Assembly (NCBI GenBank): GCA_024919195.1
Contig: CP103436.1
Location: 682,001 to 746,000 of the forward strand
Source of the DNA: Methylophilaceae bacterium LSUCC0717
Lineage (GTDB): Bacteria > Pseudomonadota > Gammaproteobacteria > Burkholderiales > Methylophilaceae
DNA: 64,000 nucleotides
Direction: 5' to 3'
Part shown: piece after piece, positions 7,958 through 17,137 of the stretch
Position numbering within the stretch: the first letter of the stretch is position 1
How the letters are laid out: each line of letters starts with the position of its first letter
Position numbers and translations under genes: made by a program
Notes under the pieces: model-generated
Database searches by the model: none
Told to the model about the DNA's origin: nothing
Seen by the model: the letters and a program-made list of their open reading frames with translations, nothing else

Positions 7958-9577
7958 TTAGCGAACCGTTGATTGAGAGACTGCAATAGATTTATCAATA
8001 TTTTTTCTTAATATTTTACCATTTTTGGTTTTAGGAAATTCATGGGCAATGTAAATGGTTTTTGGAGCCTTGTAAGCGGCTAAATGATTTTGTCCAAACT
8101 TAAGAAGATCATTAGGATCTGGCTGTTTGCCTTCATGTGGCAGAATATAAGTCACTACTAATAATTTATCTTTTTCAATTTCTTCCCCAATCGCTGCACA
8201 ATCAGCCACATCAGGATGAGATTTAAATACACGCTCAATTTCATATGGAGATACACGATAACCAAAGCTTTTAATTATGTCGTCTTTTCTTCCTAAAAAC
8301 CAAATATAGCCATCCTCATCATATTTCGCATAATCGCCTGTAAAGAACCAACCGCTATGTAAATGCTTATCCGTTTCTTCGGGTAAATTCCAATACCTTA
8401 AAAATAAACCTGGGTCACTATCAGGAACACATATCATCCCCTCTTCTCCTGTTTTAACCTCTTCTAAGGTGTCAGGATTTATTAATTTAATATCATGTCC
8501 TGGTTGAGGAAAGCCTGCTGAGCCTGGACGGATGGGGTTATATTTATTCTCAGAAAGATAATATGAAAATTCTGACATACCTACCGCTTCAAATATATCT
8601 TGGTTAAATCTACCTCTCCATTGATTTAGCACCTCATCAGATAAATGCTCACCAGCGCTCATACAATACCTTAATGACGGAACATTCTCAGCCTTAAAGT
8701 CGGTCTTTTGTAAGATCTGTCGATAAATCGTTGGAACACCAATAAAAATTGTAGCACTGTGTTTTTGGATCAACTTCATCCATGTGTCAGCATGATTTTT
8801 TCCTTCATACACCACGATGGTTTTTCCTAGATGTAGTGGATCCATCAATCCAGATCCCAAAACATATGTCCAATTAAATTTTCCTGAGTGAACAATACGA
8901 TCATCTTTGCCCTCAAAGTCGAACCAATATTGGGATGCAGGCTTTCTCCCAATAATAGCTCGATGCGCATGTAAAACTCCCTTTGGATAGCCTGTAGTGC
9001 CTGAGGTATAAACTAGGTATGCCGGATCATTCGCCTTGGTATTTACAGAAAAATTAATTTTTTTTATCTTATCGATTTCTTGTTGCATATCAAAAATATG
9101 AAATTTATCTGACTCTTCTACATCCCCAACCCCTGTCAAGAAAATGTATTTCAGCTGTGGAGGAAGATTATGCTCTTGTAACGATTTCCACATGGATTTA
9201 TCCGTGACCAAAGCCGTTGCTTGAGAATCATTAGCTAAGTAAACGACCTCTTCCGCTGTTAATAAAGTTGATGTCGGTACGGAAACATACCCTGCCTTCA
9301 TGGCGCCTAAAAAAGAGATGGGGTAGTCAAGAGAATTTGGAAGGCGAATAAGAACTCTGTCTTCACTTTGTAAGCCTAAATTGATCAGACATTGAGCAAA
9401 CTGATCCGTCTTTATAGCCAATTCTTTAAAGCTAATTTGGTCAGTGCCAAGCTCATCATTCTCAACAATCATGGCCAACTTATTTTCAAATTCCGTTCCA
9501 AGATGAATGGACGAACATAGCTGACCAATATTTATTTCCTCAGGAACATTCCATTCCCACTCAAACTTTTGAATCAT
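7958..9577 (-). CDS. AMP-forming acyl-CoA synthetase (substrate unknown; possibly a C3-C5 acid)
   Basis: This is an ANL-superfamily ligase that activates a carboxylic acid with ATP and joins it to CoA. The P-loop-like YTSGTTGYPKG is at residues 190-200. A GMSEFSY motif, the FTGDYAKYDEDGY hinge region, GRKDDIIKSFGYR and the catalytic Lys521 in KNGK are all intact. Overall it resembles the benzoate-CoA ligase and medium-chain acyl-CoA synthetase group. The start codon overlaps the upstream CitE-like stop (TAATG). From context (mesaconase-type fumarase, mesaconyl-CoA hydratase, PrpC), candidates are mesaconate, citramalate, propionate or acetate. That assignment is inference. Confidence 0.85.
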   Translation of the reverse strand: MIQKFEWEWNVPEEINIGQLCSSIHLGTEFENKLAMIVENDELGTDQISFKELAIKTDQFAQCLINLGLQSEDRVLIRLPNSLDYPISFLGAMKAGYVSVPTSTLLTAEEVVYLANDSQATALVTDKSMWKSLQEHNLPPQLKYIFLTGVGDVEESDKFHIFDMQQEIDKIKKINFSVNTKANDPAYLVYTSGTTGYPKGVLHAHRAIIGRKPASQYWFDFEGKDDRIVHSGKFNWTYVLGSGLMDPLHLGKTIVVYEGKNHADTWMKLIQKHSATIFIGVPTIYRQILQKTDFKAENVPSLRYCMSAGEHLSDEVLNQWRGRFNQDIFEAVGMSEFSYYLSENKYNPIRPGSAGFPQPGHDIKLINPDTLEEVKTGEEGMICVPDSDPGLFLRYWNLPEETDKHLHSGWFFTGDYAKYDEDGYIWFLGRKDDIIKSFGYRVSPYEIERVFKSHPDVADCAAIGEEIEKDKLLVVTYILPHEGKQPDPNDLLKFGQNHLAAYKAPKTIYIAHEFPKTKNGKILRKNIDKSIAVSQSTVR

Positions 9578-10701
9578 TATAGTATTGCTCCATAAGGCCA
9601 GTTTTCACGAATTACTTGAGCTGGTAATTTATTCAAAACACTAATTGCAAAATCTGTATCTTCTTGATTTAAAGCTCTGAGTGCATGCGCTCTTAAAAGT
9701 GTCTGCAATGCTTTACCAAACATCGGAGGATCAAGCATTTCCCCCTCAAATTTAATTGCACCACCAAGCAATGCATCCGCTTCAATTGCAGCTTTTAATA
9801 CTCTTATTCTAAGATTAATTTCTGTTGGGGATGGAGTGTATGCTACTTTACACAGATGAATGTGTCCTGGATGAATCACCTGTTTTCCTGTCAATCCTTT
9901 TTCTGCTTCAGTCACTGCGTGACGATAAACGATGCGTGACTCATCATCCCCGTGCAAATCTAACCAGCGGCGAACATCATGTGGCTCAATAAATTTTTCT
10001 GGCATGATATGTTCACCAATTAAAGTTTCGACTCCTCCAATAACACCTTTACCAGCGATTCGAGCTTCAAACATAATTTGATTTAAAAAATAAGTCAGTT
10101 CCTCAATCCAATTGGTAGGTGTAATATTGATGCCCATGGCTTTGGAGAAATCATGAATACCAAACACCACATGTTTTACCGTGTTATAAGACATTAGGTC
10201 AGGAACGATTTTTAATGATCTTGGATGTTCAATAATTGGCTGAATCGTAATTTTTGGATTTAGGTCCAAGAGAATACTTGATAAATCTCTCACTTCAGCA
10301 GAGCCATAGGCTTCACCTGCTTTAGCCAGCATGACCACATCAACATAATCAGACACCACTTTTAATAAAGTAATATCTTTTTCAAACTCCGTTGTTCTGA
10401 ATGGATTGATTCGGATAGCAATTTGCACATCCGGTCTAGATTTTCTTAAACCACCCAGTTCTAATTTTAATAACTCTCGACTTAATTCTTTTTTACTACA
10501 TCCATCTTCCAAGTCAAAAATTAGAGTGTGAGCAATAGTTTGGTGAGCATGTTTCTTAAACCTAGTTGACGCAGCATCTAAATCCTCATAAGTGCTATTA
10601 GAGGGTGAATATTTCACAGGAGGATAATACAGCTGGATTCCAGGCCAAAACCCACCAAATAAATCTGACTCTATTTTTGAGATATTTTTTTCATTAATCA
10701 T
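9577..10701 (-). CDS. HpcH/HpaI aldolase, CitE-like acyl-CoA lyase
   Basis: The protein belongs to the CitE/malyl-CoA lyase family, which cleaves or forms beta-hydroxyacyl-CoA or malyl-type thioesters using Mg2+. Family features are present in order: LIFDLEDG, the Arg-containing IRINPFR, a metal-ligand Glu in PIIEHP, the metal-ligand Asp in FGIHDF, and GKQVIHPGHI. At 374 residues it is longer than the usual 290-residue CitE. It could be a malyl-, citramalyl- or methylmalyl-CoA lyase. The ATG at 10701 has a strong GAGGTGA box. It overlaps sdhE by 8 bases and the ligase gene by 1, so it is firmly inside the sdh operon. Confidence 0.85.
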   Translation of the reverse strand: MINEKNISKIESDLFGGFWPGIQLYYPPVKYSPSNSTYEDLDAASTRFKKHAHQTIAHTLIFDLEDGCSKKELSRELLKLELGGLRKSRPDVQIAIRINPFRTTEFEKDITLLKVVSDYVDVVMLAKAGEAYGSAEVRDLSSILLDLNPKITIQPIIEHPRSLKIVPDLMSYNTVKHVVFGIHDFSKAMGINITPTNWIEELTYFLNQIMFEARIAGKGVIGGVETLIGEHIMPEKFIEPHDVRRWLDLHGDDESRIVYRHAVTEAEKGLTGKQVIHPGHIHLCKVAYTPSPTEINLRIRVLKAAIEADALLGGAIKFEGEMLDPPMFGKALQTLLRAHALRALNQEDTDFAISVLNKLPAQVIRENWPYGAIL

Positions 10702-10912
10702 CACTCACCTCTTCTTTGATCAACTCTCTTAAATTTCGTGTAGATAAAATATTCCAAAGATCATTGTCTTGTTTTTTTAATATTTTTAATAAAGCGTTCT
10801 TCTCAATTAACGACAATGACTCATATTCGTTTTGATAAAAATCTCCCAACACAAGATCAAGCTCTAGCAAGCCTCTTCTGCTTTTATATCGAATAACATG
10901 ATCAATGTTCAT
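10694..10912 (-). CDS. sdhE: Succinate dehydrogenase assembly factor SdhE (FAD assembly)
   Basis: This 72-residue protein belongs to the SdhE/DUF339 family that promotes covalent FAD attachment to SdhA. The hallmark RRGLLELD motif is at residues 12-19 (RRGMLELD in most homologues), followed by the acidic helical tail. It overlaps sdhB by 4 bases (ATGA), the position expected for an SDH assembly factor. Confidence 0.92.
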   Translation of the reverse strand: MNIDHVIRYKSRRGLLELDLVLGDFYQNEYESLSLIEKNALLKILKKQDNDLWNILSTRNLRELIKEEVSDD

Positions 10913-11646
10913 GAAGACTCCTTTTTAAGTGAAAATATTTTCTTCACAGATGATTTTTTTCTTTTAAACTGCAATTCCTTGATACCAGATATTGCTTTTG
11001 CGGGACTTAATCCTTTAGGGCAAACATCAGCGCAATTCATAATGTTATGGCAACGAAACAAACGATCTTCATGGTCTAAAAATTCTAAACGCTCCTCGCC
11101 ACCTTGATCTCGAGAATCCGCTAAGAATCGATAGGATTGCAGCAATGCAGCAGGTCCCATAAATTTATCTGGTCCCCACCAGAAAGATGGGCAGGATGTG
11201 GTACACGCACCACACAAAATACATTCGTATAAGCCATCTAGCTTTTTACGATCTTCAGGGGATTGAAGTCTTTCAGTTTTGGGGGTCTCTTCATTGTTAA
11301 TGAAATATGGCTTCACATCATGGTAGTTTTTAAAAAATTGATCCATATCCACAATTAAATCTTTAATCACAGGAAGTCCTGGCATCGGGCGAATCACAAC
11401 TGGCTCTTTCAAATCCTTTAATTTGGTAACACAGGCTAAACCATTTTTTCCATTAATATTCATCCCGTCAGATCCACATACACCTTCGCGACACGATTTT
11501 CTTAAGGCTAAGGTTTCATCTTGTTGTTTTATCTTCATCAAGGCATCTAATAGCATCTGATCACCATCATCTAGATCAACCTCATATTTTTTCATGTAAG
11601 GTTTTTTATCAACTTCAGGGTCAAATCGATATACTGAAAACTTCAT
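10909..11646 (-). CDS. sdhB: Succinate dehydrogenase iron-sulfur subunit
   Basis: SdhB carries the 2Fe-2S, 4Fe-4S and 3Fe-4S clusters that pass electrons from SdhA to quinone. The N-terminal ferredoxin-like cysteines are in SCREGVCGSDG, and the C-terminal pattern CILCGACTTSCP and CHNIMNCADVCPKG is complete. It is 245 residues long, about normal for a proteobacterial SdhB. It lies 2 bases after sdhA and is translationally linked to sdhE. Confidence 0.96.
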   Translation of the reverse strand: MKFSVYRFDPEVDKKPYMKKYEVDLDDGDQMLLDALMKIKQQDETLALRKSCREGVCGSDGMNINGKNGLACVTKLKDLKEPVVIRPMPGLPVIKDLIVDMDQFFKNYHDVKPYFINNEETPKTERLQSPEDRKKLDGLYECILCGACTTSCPSFWWGPDKFMGPAALLQSYRFLADSRDQGGEERLEFLDHEDRLFRCHNIMNCADVCPKGLSPAKAISGIKELQFKRKKSSVKKIFSLKKESS

Positions 11647-11648
11647 AA

Positions 11649-13400
11649 TTAATACACCCTTTTTTTAAGTGGAAAAGTTTCCACTGTTAATGGTTTTAAA
11701 TTTACCGGACGATAACCAATGGTATTGGTTTGTGAGTAGTACAAGGTATGTTTTAACCATTGCTCATCATTTCTATCTTCAAAATCAGACCGGCAGTGAG
11801 CACCTCGACTTTCCTCACGCGCATGAGCAGATTCTATGGTGGCTTTAGCGACCTCAATTAAATTTTTTAATTCCAGAGCATCAATTCTTGCTGTATTAAA
11901 GACATTGCTGGTATCTGAAATTTGTAACCTTTCAGAACGTTCCGCAATATCGTGAATTTTTTTCACCCCTTCTTTTAGTAATTCTGGGAATCTAAATACG
12001 CCGCAATGCTGTTGCATAGTGGAGCGTAAATCATTTCCTAGTTGGACAATATTTTCAGAACCTTTGCTTTGTGTATTCAAGGACGCCACTCTTTGTTGAG
12101 TAAATTCAACAGCTTCTTTAGGTATGTCAGGATATTTTGCTTTTTGATCAATAGAATCAATCACATGCAGCCCAGCAGCTCTGCCAAAAACAATTAGATC
12201 AAGCAGTGAATTAGAGCCTAATCGATTAGCTCCATGAACAGAAACGCAGGCACATTCACCGACGGCATAAAAATTTTCAACTCGATCGCCAGAATCATTT
12301 TTTCTGACCTGGCCATGTAAGTTTGTTGGAATACCACCCATCATATAATGGACAGTCGGCACAACAGGAATGGGGTCTTTGATTGGGTCGGCATTAGCAA
12401 ATTTAATTGCGATCTCACGTATGCCGGGCAATTTCTCATTAATTTTATCTTCTCCGAGGTGGGCTAGTTGCAAATAAACAGCATTTTTATTTTTTCCAAC
12501 ACCCTTGCCATTTTTTATCTCTGTGGCAATTGCTCTAGATACAACATCACGGCTCGCAAGATCTTTAGCATTTGGCGCGTATCGTTCCATAAAACGCTCG
12601 CCATCCGAATTTTCAAGATACCCGCCCTCACCACGACAACCCTCTGTCACCAACACTCCAGCTCCCGCAATCCCAGTCGGATGGAACTGCCAGAATTCCA
12701 TGTCTTCTAAAGGAATGTTTGCTCGAGCAGCCATGCCCAATCCATCCCCTGTATTAATATAAGCATTAGTGCTTGCCTCAAATATTCTGCCCGCACCGCC
12801 AGTGGCAAAGATTGTTTTTTTGGCCTGAAAGATGGCTAACTGACCCGTGGCCATCTCATACGCAATAACCCCTAGCACCTCATCATCCTTTGTCTTAATC
12901 AGGTCTAGCGTGCTCCATTCAATGAAAAACTGAGTGTTATTCTTTACATTTCTTTGATACAACGTATGCAGCATCGCATGACCGGTACGATCAGCAACGG
13001 CACAGGTGCGTGACATGGCAGACTCACCAAAATTTTTAGTCATTCCACCGAATGGACGTTGATAGATTTTGCCATCTGAGTTTCGATCAAATGGCATGCC
13101 ATAGTGTTCTAACTCATAGATTGCATCAGCCGCATTCTTACACATATATTCAATCGCATCCTGATCACCCAAGTAATCTGATCCTTTAATCGTGTCATAC
13201 ATGTGCCAGATCCATTTATCTTCCGTCACATTCCCAAGTGCTGCAGCTACTCCTCCCTGAGCTGCAACAGTATGAGAACGTGTCGGAAAAACTTTTGACA
13301 ACACAGCAACATTTAATCCTGCATCTGAGAGCTGCAGAGCACTTCTTAAACCAGCTCCACCAGCACCCACAACTAAGACATCAAATTTAAAATGCTGCAT
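11649..13400 (-). CDS. sdhA: Succinate dehydrogenase flavoprotein subunit
   Basis: SdhA oxidises succinate to fumarate. The FAD-binding [10 protein letters not shown] motif is at the N-terminus, followed by the SHTVAAQGG segment that includes the His for covalent FAD. The substrate region includes [15 protein letters not shown], and [13 protein letters not shown] lies near residue 390. It is 583 residues long, typical of the family. It sits between sdhD and sdhB with 2 to 3 base gaps, and the assembly factor is two genes downstream. Confidence 0.97.
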   Translation of the reverse strand: MQHFKFDVLVVGAGGAGLRSALQLSDAGLNVAVLSKVFPTRSHTVAAQGGVAAALGNVTEDKWIWHMYDTIKGSDYLGDQDAIEYMCKNAADAIYELEHYGMPFDRNSDGKIYQRPFGGMTKNFGESAMSRTCAVADRTGHAMLHTLYQRNVKNNTQFFIEWSTLDLIKTKDDEVLGVIAYEMATGQLAIFQAKKTIFATGGAGRIFEASTNAYINTGDGLGMAARANIPLEDMEFWQFHPTGIAGAGVLVTEGCRGEGGYLENSDGERFMERYAPNAKDLASRDVVSRAIATEIKNGKGVGKNKNAVYLQLAHLGEDKINEKLPGIREIAIKFANADPIKDPIPVVPTVHYMMGGIPTNLHGQVRKNDSGDRVENFYAVGECACVSVHGANRLGSNSLLDLIVFGRAAGLHVIDSIDQKAKYPDIPKEAVEFTQQRVASLNTQSKGSENIVQLGNDLRSTMQQHCGVFRFPELLKEGVKKIHDIAERSERLQISDTSNVFNTARIDALELKNLIEVAKATIESAHAREESRGAHCRSDFEDRNDEQWLKHTLYYSQTNTIGYRPVNLKPLTVETFPLKKRVY

Positions 13401-13403
13401 CTG

Positions 13404-13751
13404 TTAAATATCCAAAAGAAATAAAACTAAAAAAATAATCTGTAAAACCATACTAAAAAGTAAAATTAAATATATGGTCTGATTCATCCATTTATTTTTA
13501 ATGTAATCATCAATCACATGCTGAACCCCTATCCAGCCATGGAAAAAAGTAATTAAAAATAAAATAGTAATAATTGAGCGGTGAATGATGGATTCAAAAA
13601 AATCCACCCAGGCTTGATAATCCAAATGGTCAATTTGGGCCCAATTAAAAATAAGATAGCCAATAAAAAAATATAAACAAAATGCCGAGAATCTTTGGTA
13701 AAGCCACTGTGTCATTCCGCCAAACAAGTTGAAAAAAGGATTTTTTACCAT
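13404..13751 (-). CDS. sdhD: Succinate dehydrogenase membrane anchor subunit
   Basis: This 115-residue protein has three membrane segments and the conserved pattern QRFSAFCLYFF near the first helix and HGWIGVQHVIDDY near the third, as in SdhD. It binds heme b and quinone together with SdhC. The ATG at 13751 has an AGGGA box upstream and is preferred over TTG at 13757. It overlaps sdhC by 7 bases. Confidence 0.9.
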   Translation of the reverse strand: MVKNPFFNLFGGMTQWLYQRFSAFCLYFFIGYLIFNWAQIDHLDYQAWVDFFESIIHRSIITILFLITFFHGWIGVQHVIDDYIKNKWMNQTIYLILLFSMVLQIIFLVLFLLDI

Positions 13752-14119
13752 AACCAAATCCCTGCAATAAATGTCAGAAGGAAACTCACCACCAAAACAA
13801 TCTTACTGGTCATCCGCGCAATAATCAGATCAACACCAAAATGCAAATCAAGCAGGAGGTGTCTTGTGCCAGCGATCAAGTGGTGAATAATGCCCCATAA
13901 CATGAGGCACTTGATTAACTTAAATAACGTCGTATCAAATAACAAAAGAACCCAGTTAAAGATATTTTCATTTTTTAATGACCAGTAGAGCGATATTGTC
14001 AACAATGGCATCAACACAAACAAAACAACACCGCTCACCCGGTGCAAAATCGAAACCATAGCAGGCACAGGAAATCGAATGGTGAATAGATTTAAATTTT
14101 TTGGATTTCTATTTTCCAT
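13745..14119 (-). CDS. sdhC: Succinate dehydrogenase cytochrome b556 subunit
   Basis: The 124-residue membrane protein has the SdhC signature: an N-terminal NRNPKNL segment, ILHRVSGV in the first helix and the heme-binding HHLIAGTRHLLLD region in the second. Three membrane helices are present. It overlaps the end of the malic enzyme gene by 11 bases and sdhD by 7, so the complex is produced from one transcript with malic enzyme. Confidence 0.94.
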   Translation of the reverse strand: MENRNPKNLNLFTIRFPVPAMVSILHRVSGVVLFVLMPLLTISLYWSLKNENIFNWVLLLFDTTLFKLIKCLMLWGIIHHLIAGTRHLLLDLHFGVDLIIARMTSKIVLVVSFLLTFIAGIWLW

Positions 14120-15314
14120 GAAATTCCTTTAAAGCCGCCAGGCGAACACTTTCTGCTACATACTCTTTTAATCTTGGATCAAATGGTTTAGGGATTATGT
14201 AGTCAGGTCCAAATTTTAATTCCTTCACTTGATAGGCATCCAGCACGGACTGTGGAACCTCCTCTTTCGTTAATTTAGCCAATCCCTCAGATGCGGCTAA
14301 CATCATATTCATTGAGATCTGTGGCGCTCTTGCATCCAAAGCCCCTCTGAATAAAAAAGGAAAACCCAGTACATTATTTACTTGATTTGCATAATCAGAT
14401 CTTCCTGTTGCCATGATGACATCATTTCTTACAGATCTAGCTTCAACTGGTGTGATTTCAGGATCAGGATTGGCTAGAGCAAAAACAATCGGATCTCTTT
14501 TCATTTTTAATAAGTATTCTTTTGGAAATAAATTTGCCCCAGATAAGCCGATAAATACATCCGCATCTTCAATAATTTCTTCCAATGTGGTTGCTTTGGT
14601 GTCACTTAAAAATTCTTGGTTATAGATATTGGCATCATCTCTTGATTTATTTAATACCCCTTTTCGATCAACGAGATGGATGTCATTTACCCCCAAATGT
14701 CTGATTAAACGCGCACAGGATAACCCAGCAGCGCCAGCACCAAGAAATACCACCTTAATATCAGTAATTTTTTTATTAACAATTTCTAATGCATTTTGTA
14801 ATCCTGCAGCCACGATCACTGCTGTTCCATGTTGATCATCATGAAACACAGGAATGTTAAGACGCTTTTTTAATTCATCTTCAATATAGAAACATTCTGG
14901 AGCCTTAATATCTTCAAGATTGATACCACCAAAGGTAGGTGATATCGCAGCAACAGTTTCTATAAACTGATCAGGATCAGATAAATCGATCTCAATATCG
15001 TATACATCTATATCGGCAAATTTTTTAAAAAGGATGCCCTTGCCTTCCATGACTGGCTTACTGGCAAGCGCTCCCGTATCTCCAAGACCTAAAACAGCAG
15101 TTCCATTGGAAATAACCGCAACCAAATTTCCTTTGTTGGTAAATCGATAGGCATTGTCTTTATCGTTTTGAATGGCTCTGACTGGCTCTGCCACTCCTGG
15201 TGAATAAGCGAGAGATAAGTCATAGGCTGTGTTACACTGCTTTATCGAAGCAATCTCAATTTTTCCAGGCCTTGGATGCTCGTGATAATTGAGCGCTTCA
15301 TCTTTTAAAGACAT
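14109..15314 (-). CDS. Malic enzyme, short form without phosphotransacetylase domain
   Basis: Malic enzyme decarboxylates malate to pyruvate with NAD(P)+. The malic N-domain carries YSPGVAEPV and the FHDDQHGTA metal and catalytic region. The NAD-binding domain carries [12 protein letters not shown]. At 401 residues it lacks the C-terminal phosphotransacetylase-like domain of MaeB. The start is the ATG at 15314 ([11 protein letters not shown], the family's usual beginning), with GGAG upstream. A longer frame to 15413 would run into the GntR gene and adds no family sequence. It starts 1 base after the regulator's stop. Cofactor preference cannot be decided from the sequence. Confidence 0.92.
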   Translation of the reverse strand: MSLKDEALNYHEHPRPGKIEIASIKQCNTAYDLSLAYSPGVAEPVRAIQNDKDNAYRFTNKGNLVAVISNGTAVLGLGDTGALASKPVMEGKGILFKKFADIDVYDIEIDLSDPDQFIETVAAISPTFGGINLEDIKAPECFYIEDELKKRLNIPVFHDDQHGTAVIVAAGLQNALEIVNKKITDIKVVFLGAGAAGLSCARLIRHLGVNDIHLVDRKGVLNKSRDDANIYNQEFLSDTKATTLEEIIEDADVFIGLSGANLFPKEYLLKMKRDPIVFALANPDPEITPVEARSVRNDVIMATGRSDYANQVNNVLGFPFLFRGALDARAPQISMNMMLAASEGLAKLTKEEVPQSVLDAYQVKELKFGPDYIIPKPFDPRLKEYVAESVRLAALKEFHGK

Positions 15315-15315
15315 A

Positions 15316-16026
15316 TTATTCAAGCTCCGTCTGATAATGATAATTTTCAGTGAGGCACAATCCCAACCTCCACTCAACAGGCTTCTCACCATAGGTATAT
15401 GAGAGTCTCTCAATGCTTAATAATGGTGTTTTTTTTGGGATGCTTAATAATTTAGAAACCTCATCTCCTGCGGCTACCGCCTTAATTTTTTCATTTGCCT
15501 TAAGCATTTGAACCCCATAGCGTGATTCATAAAGTCGATATAGGGACCCTTTTTTTTGATTAATCATCTCCTCGTTTAATCCTTTAAAGGCAGATGATGA
15601 AATATAAATTTCATCAAGGATAAGGGGTTTTTTGTCAAACGTAAGTAATCTCTTAATCTGAAATACAGGTGAGCCTGGGATAAGGTTTAATTGTTTAGCC
15701 ACATAGCTTGAAGATCGTATTTTCTTAAAAGAAAATAATTCACTTTCCAGTTTTTCTTTATGGCCTTTGGTTGAAGTTAGTCTTAAAAATCGTAATTGGA
15801 TCTGCTCTTCATCATGAGTGGTTACATAGGTCCCTTTTCCTTGACGACGAACTAATATTTTCTCATTTGAGAGAGCATCAATGGCTTTTCGAACGGTTCC
15901 TTGGCTGACTTTAAAATCATTCGCCAATTCAATCTCACTTGGAATCATGTCCCCTGCTCTCCACTTACCAGAAACTAACTCTTCCGTGATTCTTTGTTTA
16001 ACCTGTACATATAAAGGTATGTTCAT
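15316..16026 (-). CDS. GntR-family transcriptional regulator with UTRA domain
   Basis: An N-terminal winged helix of about 70 residues (PSEIELANDFKVSQGTVRKAIDAL, then RRQGKGTYV) is followed by a UTRA ligand-binding domain, so this is a HutC-type GntR repressor or activator. It is the first gene of the leftward operon and is divergent from the lyase/prp operon. It probably controls both and responds to an acid or CoA-thioester intermediate. ATG at 16026 is preferred; a TTG at 16032 adds two residues. The gap upstream contains repeated TATATAAGAC motifs that are candidate operators. Confidence 0.88.
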   Translation of the reverse strand: MNIPLYVQVKQRITEELVSGKWRAGDMIPSEIELANDFKVSQGTVRKAIDALSNEKILVRRQGKGTYVTTHDEEQIQLRFLRLTSTKGHKEKLESELFSFKKIRSSSYVAKQLNLIPGSPVFQIKRLLTFDKKPLILDEIYISSSAFKGLNEEMINQKKGSLYRLYESRYGVQMLKANEKIKAVAAGDEVSKLLSIPKKTPLLSIERLSYTYGEKPVEWRLGLCLTENYHYQTELE

Positions 16027-16057
16027 ACTCAATAAATAAAAATTTAACTTATATATA

Positions 16058-16074
16058 TCTTATATAAGACTAAA
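16058..16074. promoter_or_regulatory. Candidate GntR operator, regulator-proximal
   Basis: A perfect 12-base palindrome TCTTATATAAGA (16058-16069) overlaps a TATATAAGACTAAA unit at 16061-16074. The same 14-base unit recurs at 16172-16185. It is close to the GntR start, as expected for autoregulation. This is inferred from sequence and position. Confidence 0.5.
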
Positions 16075-16171
16075 TAAAAAAGCAACAAGAAATTAAAAAA
16101 AAATATTTTTAACTAAGTTATTGATTTTATTTGTATATATATAAAATACATATAAATTTATAGATTAAACA

Positions 16172-16185
16172 TATATAAGACTAAA
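16172..16185. promoter_or_regulatory. Candidate GntR operator, prp-side
   Basis: TATATAAGACTAAA is repeated exactly from 16061-16074. It ends 7 bases before the -35 box of the rightward promoter, so a bound regulator could block or assist RNA polymerase there. Confidence 0.5.
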
Positions 16186-16192
16186 AATAATA

Positions 16193-16220
16193 TTGACATA
16201 TTTTTTTTATTATTTAGAAT
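16193..16220 (+). promoter_or_regulatory. Sigma-70 promoter of the lyase/hydratase/prp operon
   Basis: A consensus TTGACA at 16193-16198 and TAGAAT at 16215-16220 are 16 bases apart. Transcription would start near 16227, about 29 bases before the ATG at 16256. Confidence 0.7.
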
Positions 16221-16255
16221 GTAGTACTAATTAATAATTTATTCACATTGATACG

Positions 16256-17137
16256 ATGAATACAAATACTTACAAACCAAGACGTTCGATGTTGTATGTA
16301 CCTGGATGCAACAAAAGGTATCTAGAAAAAGCAAAAGAATTAAGAGCAGATACAATTATTTTGGATCTCGGGGACCCTATCTTGCTGGATGCTAAAATCC
16401 AATCAAGAGATAACGTGATTGAGATGCTTCAAGAAAGAGGTTATGGTAAAAGAGAGGTTGTCGTTCGTGTTAATGATTTTGACTCACCCTGGGGTTTGGA
16501 TGACATCAAAGCAGTTGCCCCACTTCAACCTGATGCAATATTGTTTCCAAATATTGAATCTAAAGAAGATATCCTTAATTGTATTGCCGAGTTAGATCGA
16601 TGTGGAGGTCAAGATATCTCAGTCATGGTGATGATTGAAAGTCCTTTGGCTGTTTTAAATGCAAAAGAAATTGCAAGTGCATCAGATCGGATTATTTGTA
16701 TGGTCTTAGCAACATCAGATCTCATATCCCAAATGTATGCTAGGACCACGCAAGATCGAATCGCACTCACCACCAGTCTATCATTAGTCATTTTGGCAGC
16801 ACGCGCTTATGGCTTGTCAGTGATTGATGGTATTCATAGCAATCTTAAAGATACTGCTTCCTTTGAGTATGCCTGCCGAATGGGTAGAGATATGGGTTTT
16901 GATGGAAAATCCTTAGTCCACCCAGATCAGCTGGCTTACGCCAATGATGCTTACACACCGAAGCCTGCTGAAATTGAACAAGCCAAAGCTATCATTAGTG
17001 GGCTTGCAGAAGCTAACGCTTCAGGAAGAGGAACAGTTGTTGTCGATGACAAATTAGTAGAGCACCACCATGTTACCGCTGCAAAAAGATTACTGGTGCA
17101 GTATGAAATGATGGAAGAATTGGAAAATAATATATGA
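16256..17137 (+). CDS. CitE-like CoA lyase (malyl/beta-methylmalyl/citramalyl-CoA type)
   Basis: This 293-residue protein is of normal CitE length and fold. It begins with RRSMLYVPG, has the catalytic Arg in VVVRVND, the metal Glu in MIESPLAVLNA, the metal Asp in ATSDL and ends the barrel with GKSLVHPDQL. One oddity is the strand that usually reads DLEDAV or DLEDSV, which here reads DLGDPI, losing the acidic Glu. It is the first gene of the rightward operon and overlaps the mesaconyl-CoA hydratase gene by 4 bases (ATGA). This pairing suggests beta-methylmalyl-CoA as substrate, from glyoxylate and propionyl-CoA. The substrate is inferred. Confidence 0.85.
   Translation: MNTNTYKPRRSMLYVPGCNKRYLEKAKELRADTIILDLGDPILLDAKIQSRDNVIEMLQERGYGKREVVVRVNDFDSPWGLDDIKAVAPLQPDAILFPNIESKEDILNCIAELDRCGGQDISVMVMIESPLAVLNAKEIASASDRIICMVLATSDLISQMYARTTQDRIALTTSLSLVILAARAYGLSVIDGIHSNLKDTASFEYACRMGRDMGFDGKSLVHPDQLAYANDAYTPKPAEIEQAKAIISGLAEANASGRGTVVVDDKLVEHHHVTAAKRLLVQYEMMEELENNI

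Noticed and set aside
12468-12762. Plus-strand frames opposite sdhA
   Set aside because: They are antisense shadows of a strongly conserved gene.
15315-15413. Longer N-terminus for malic enzyme, back to 15413
   Set aside because: The extra 33 residues lie inside the GntR gene on the same strand in another frame and do not look like malic enzyme; the ATG at 15314 has a ribosome binding site and the family start.
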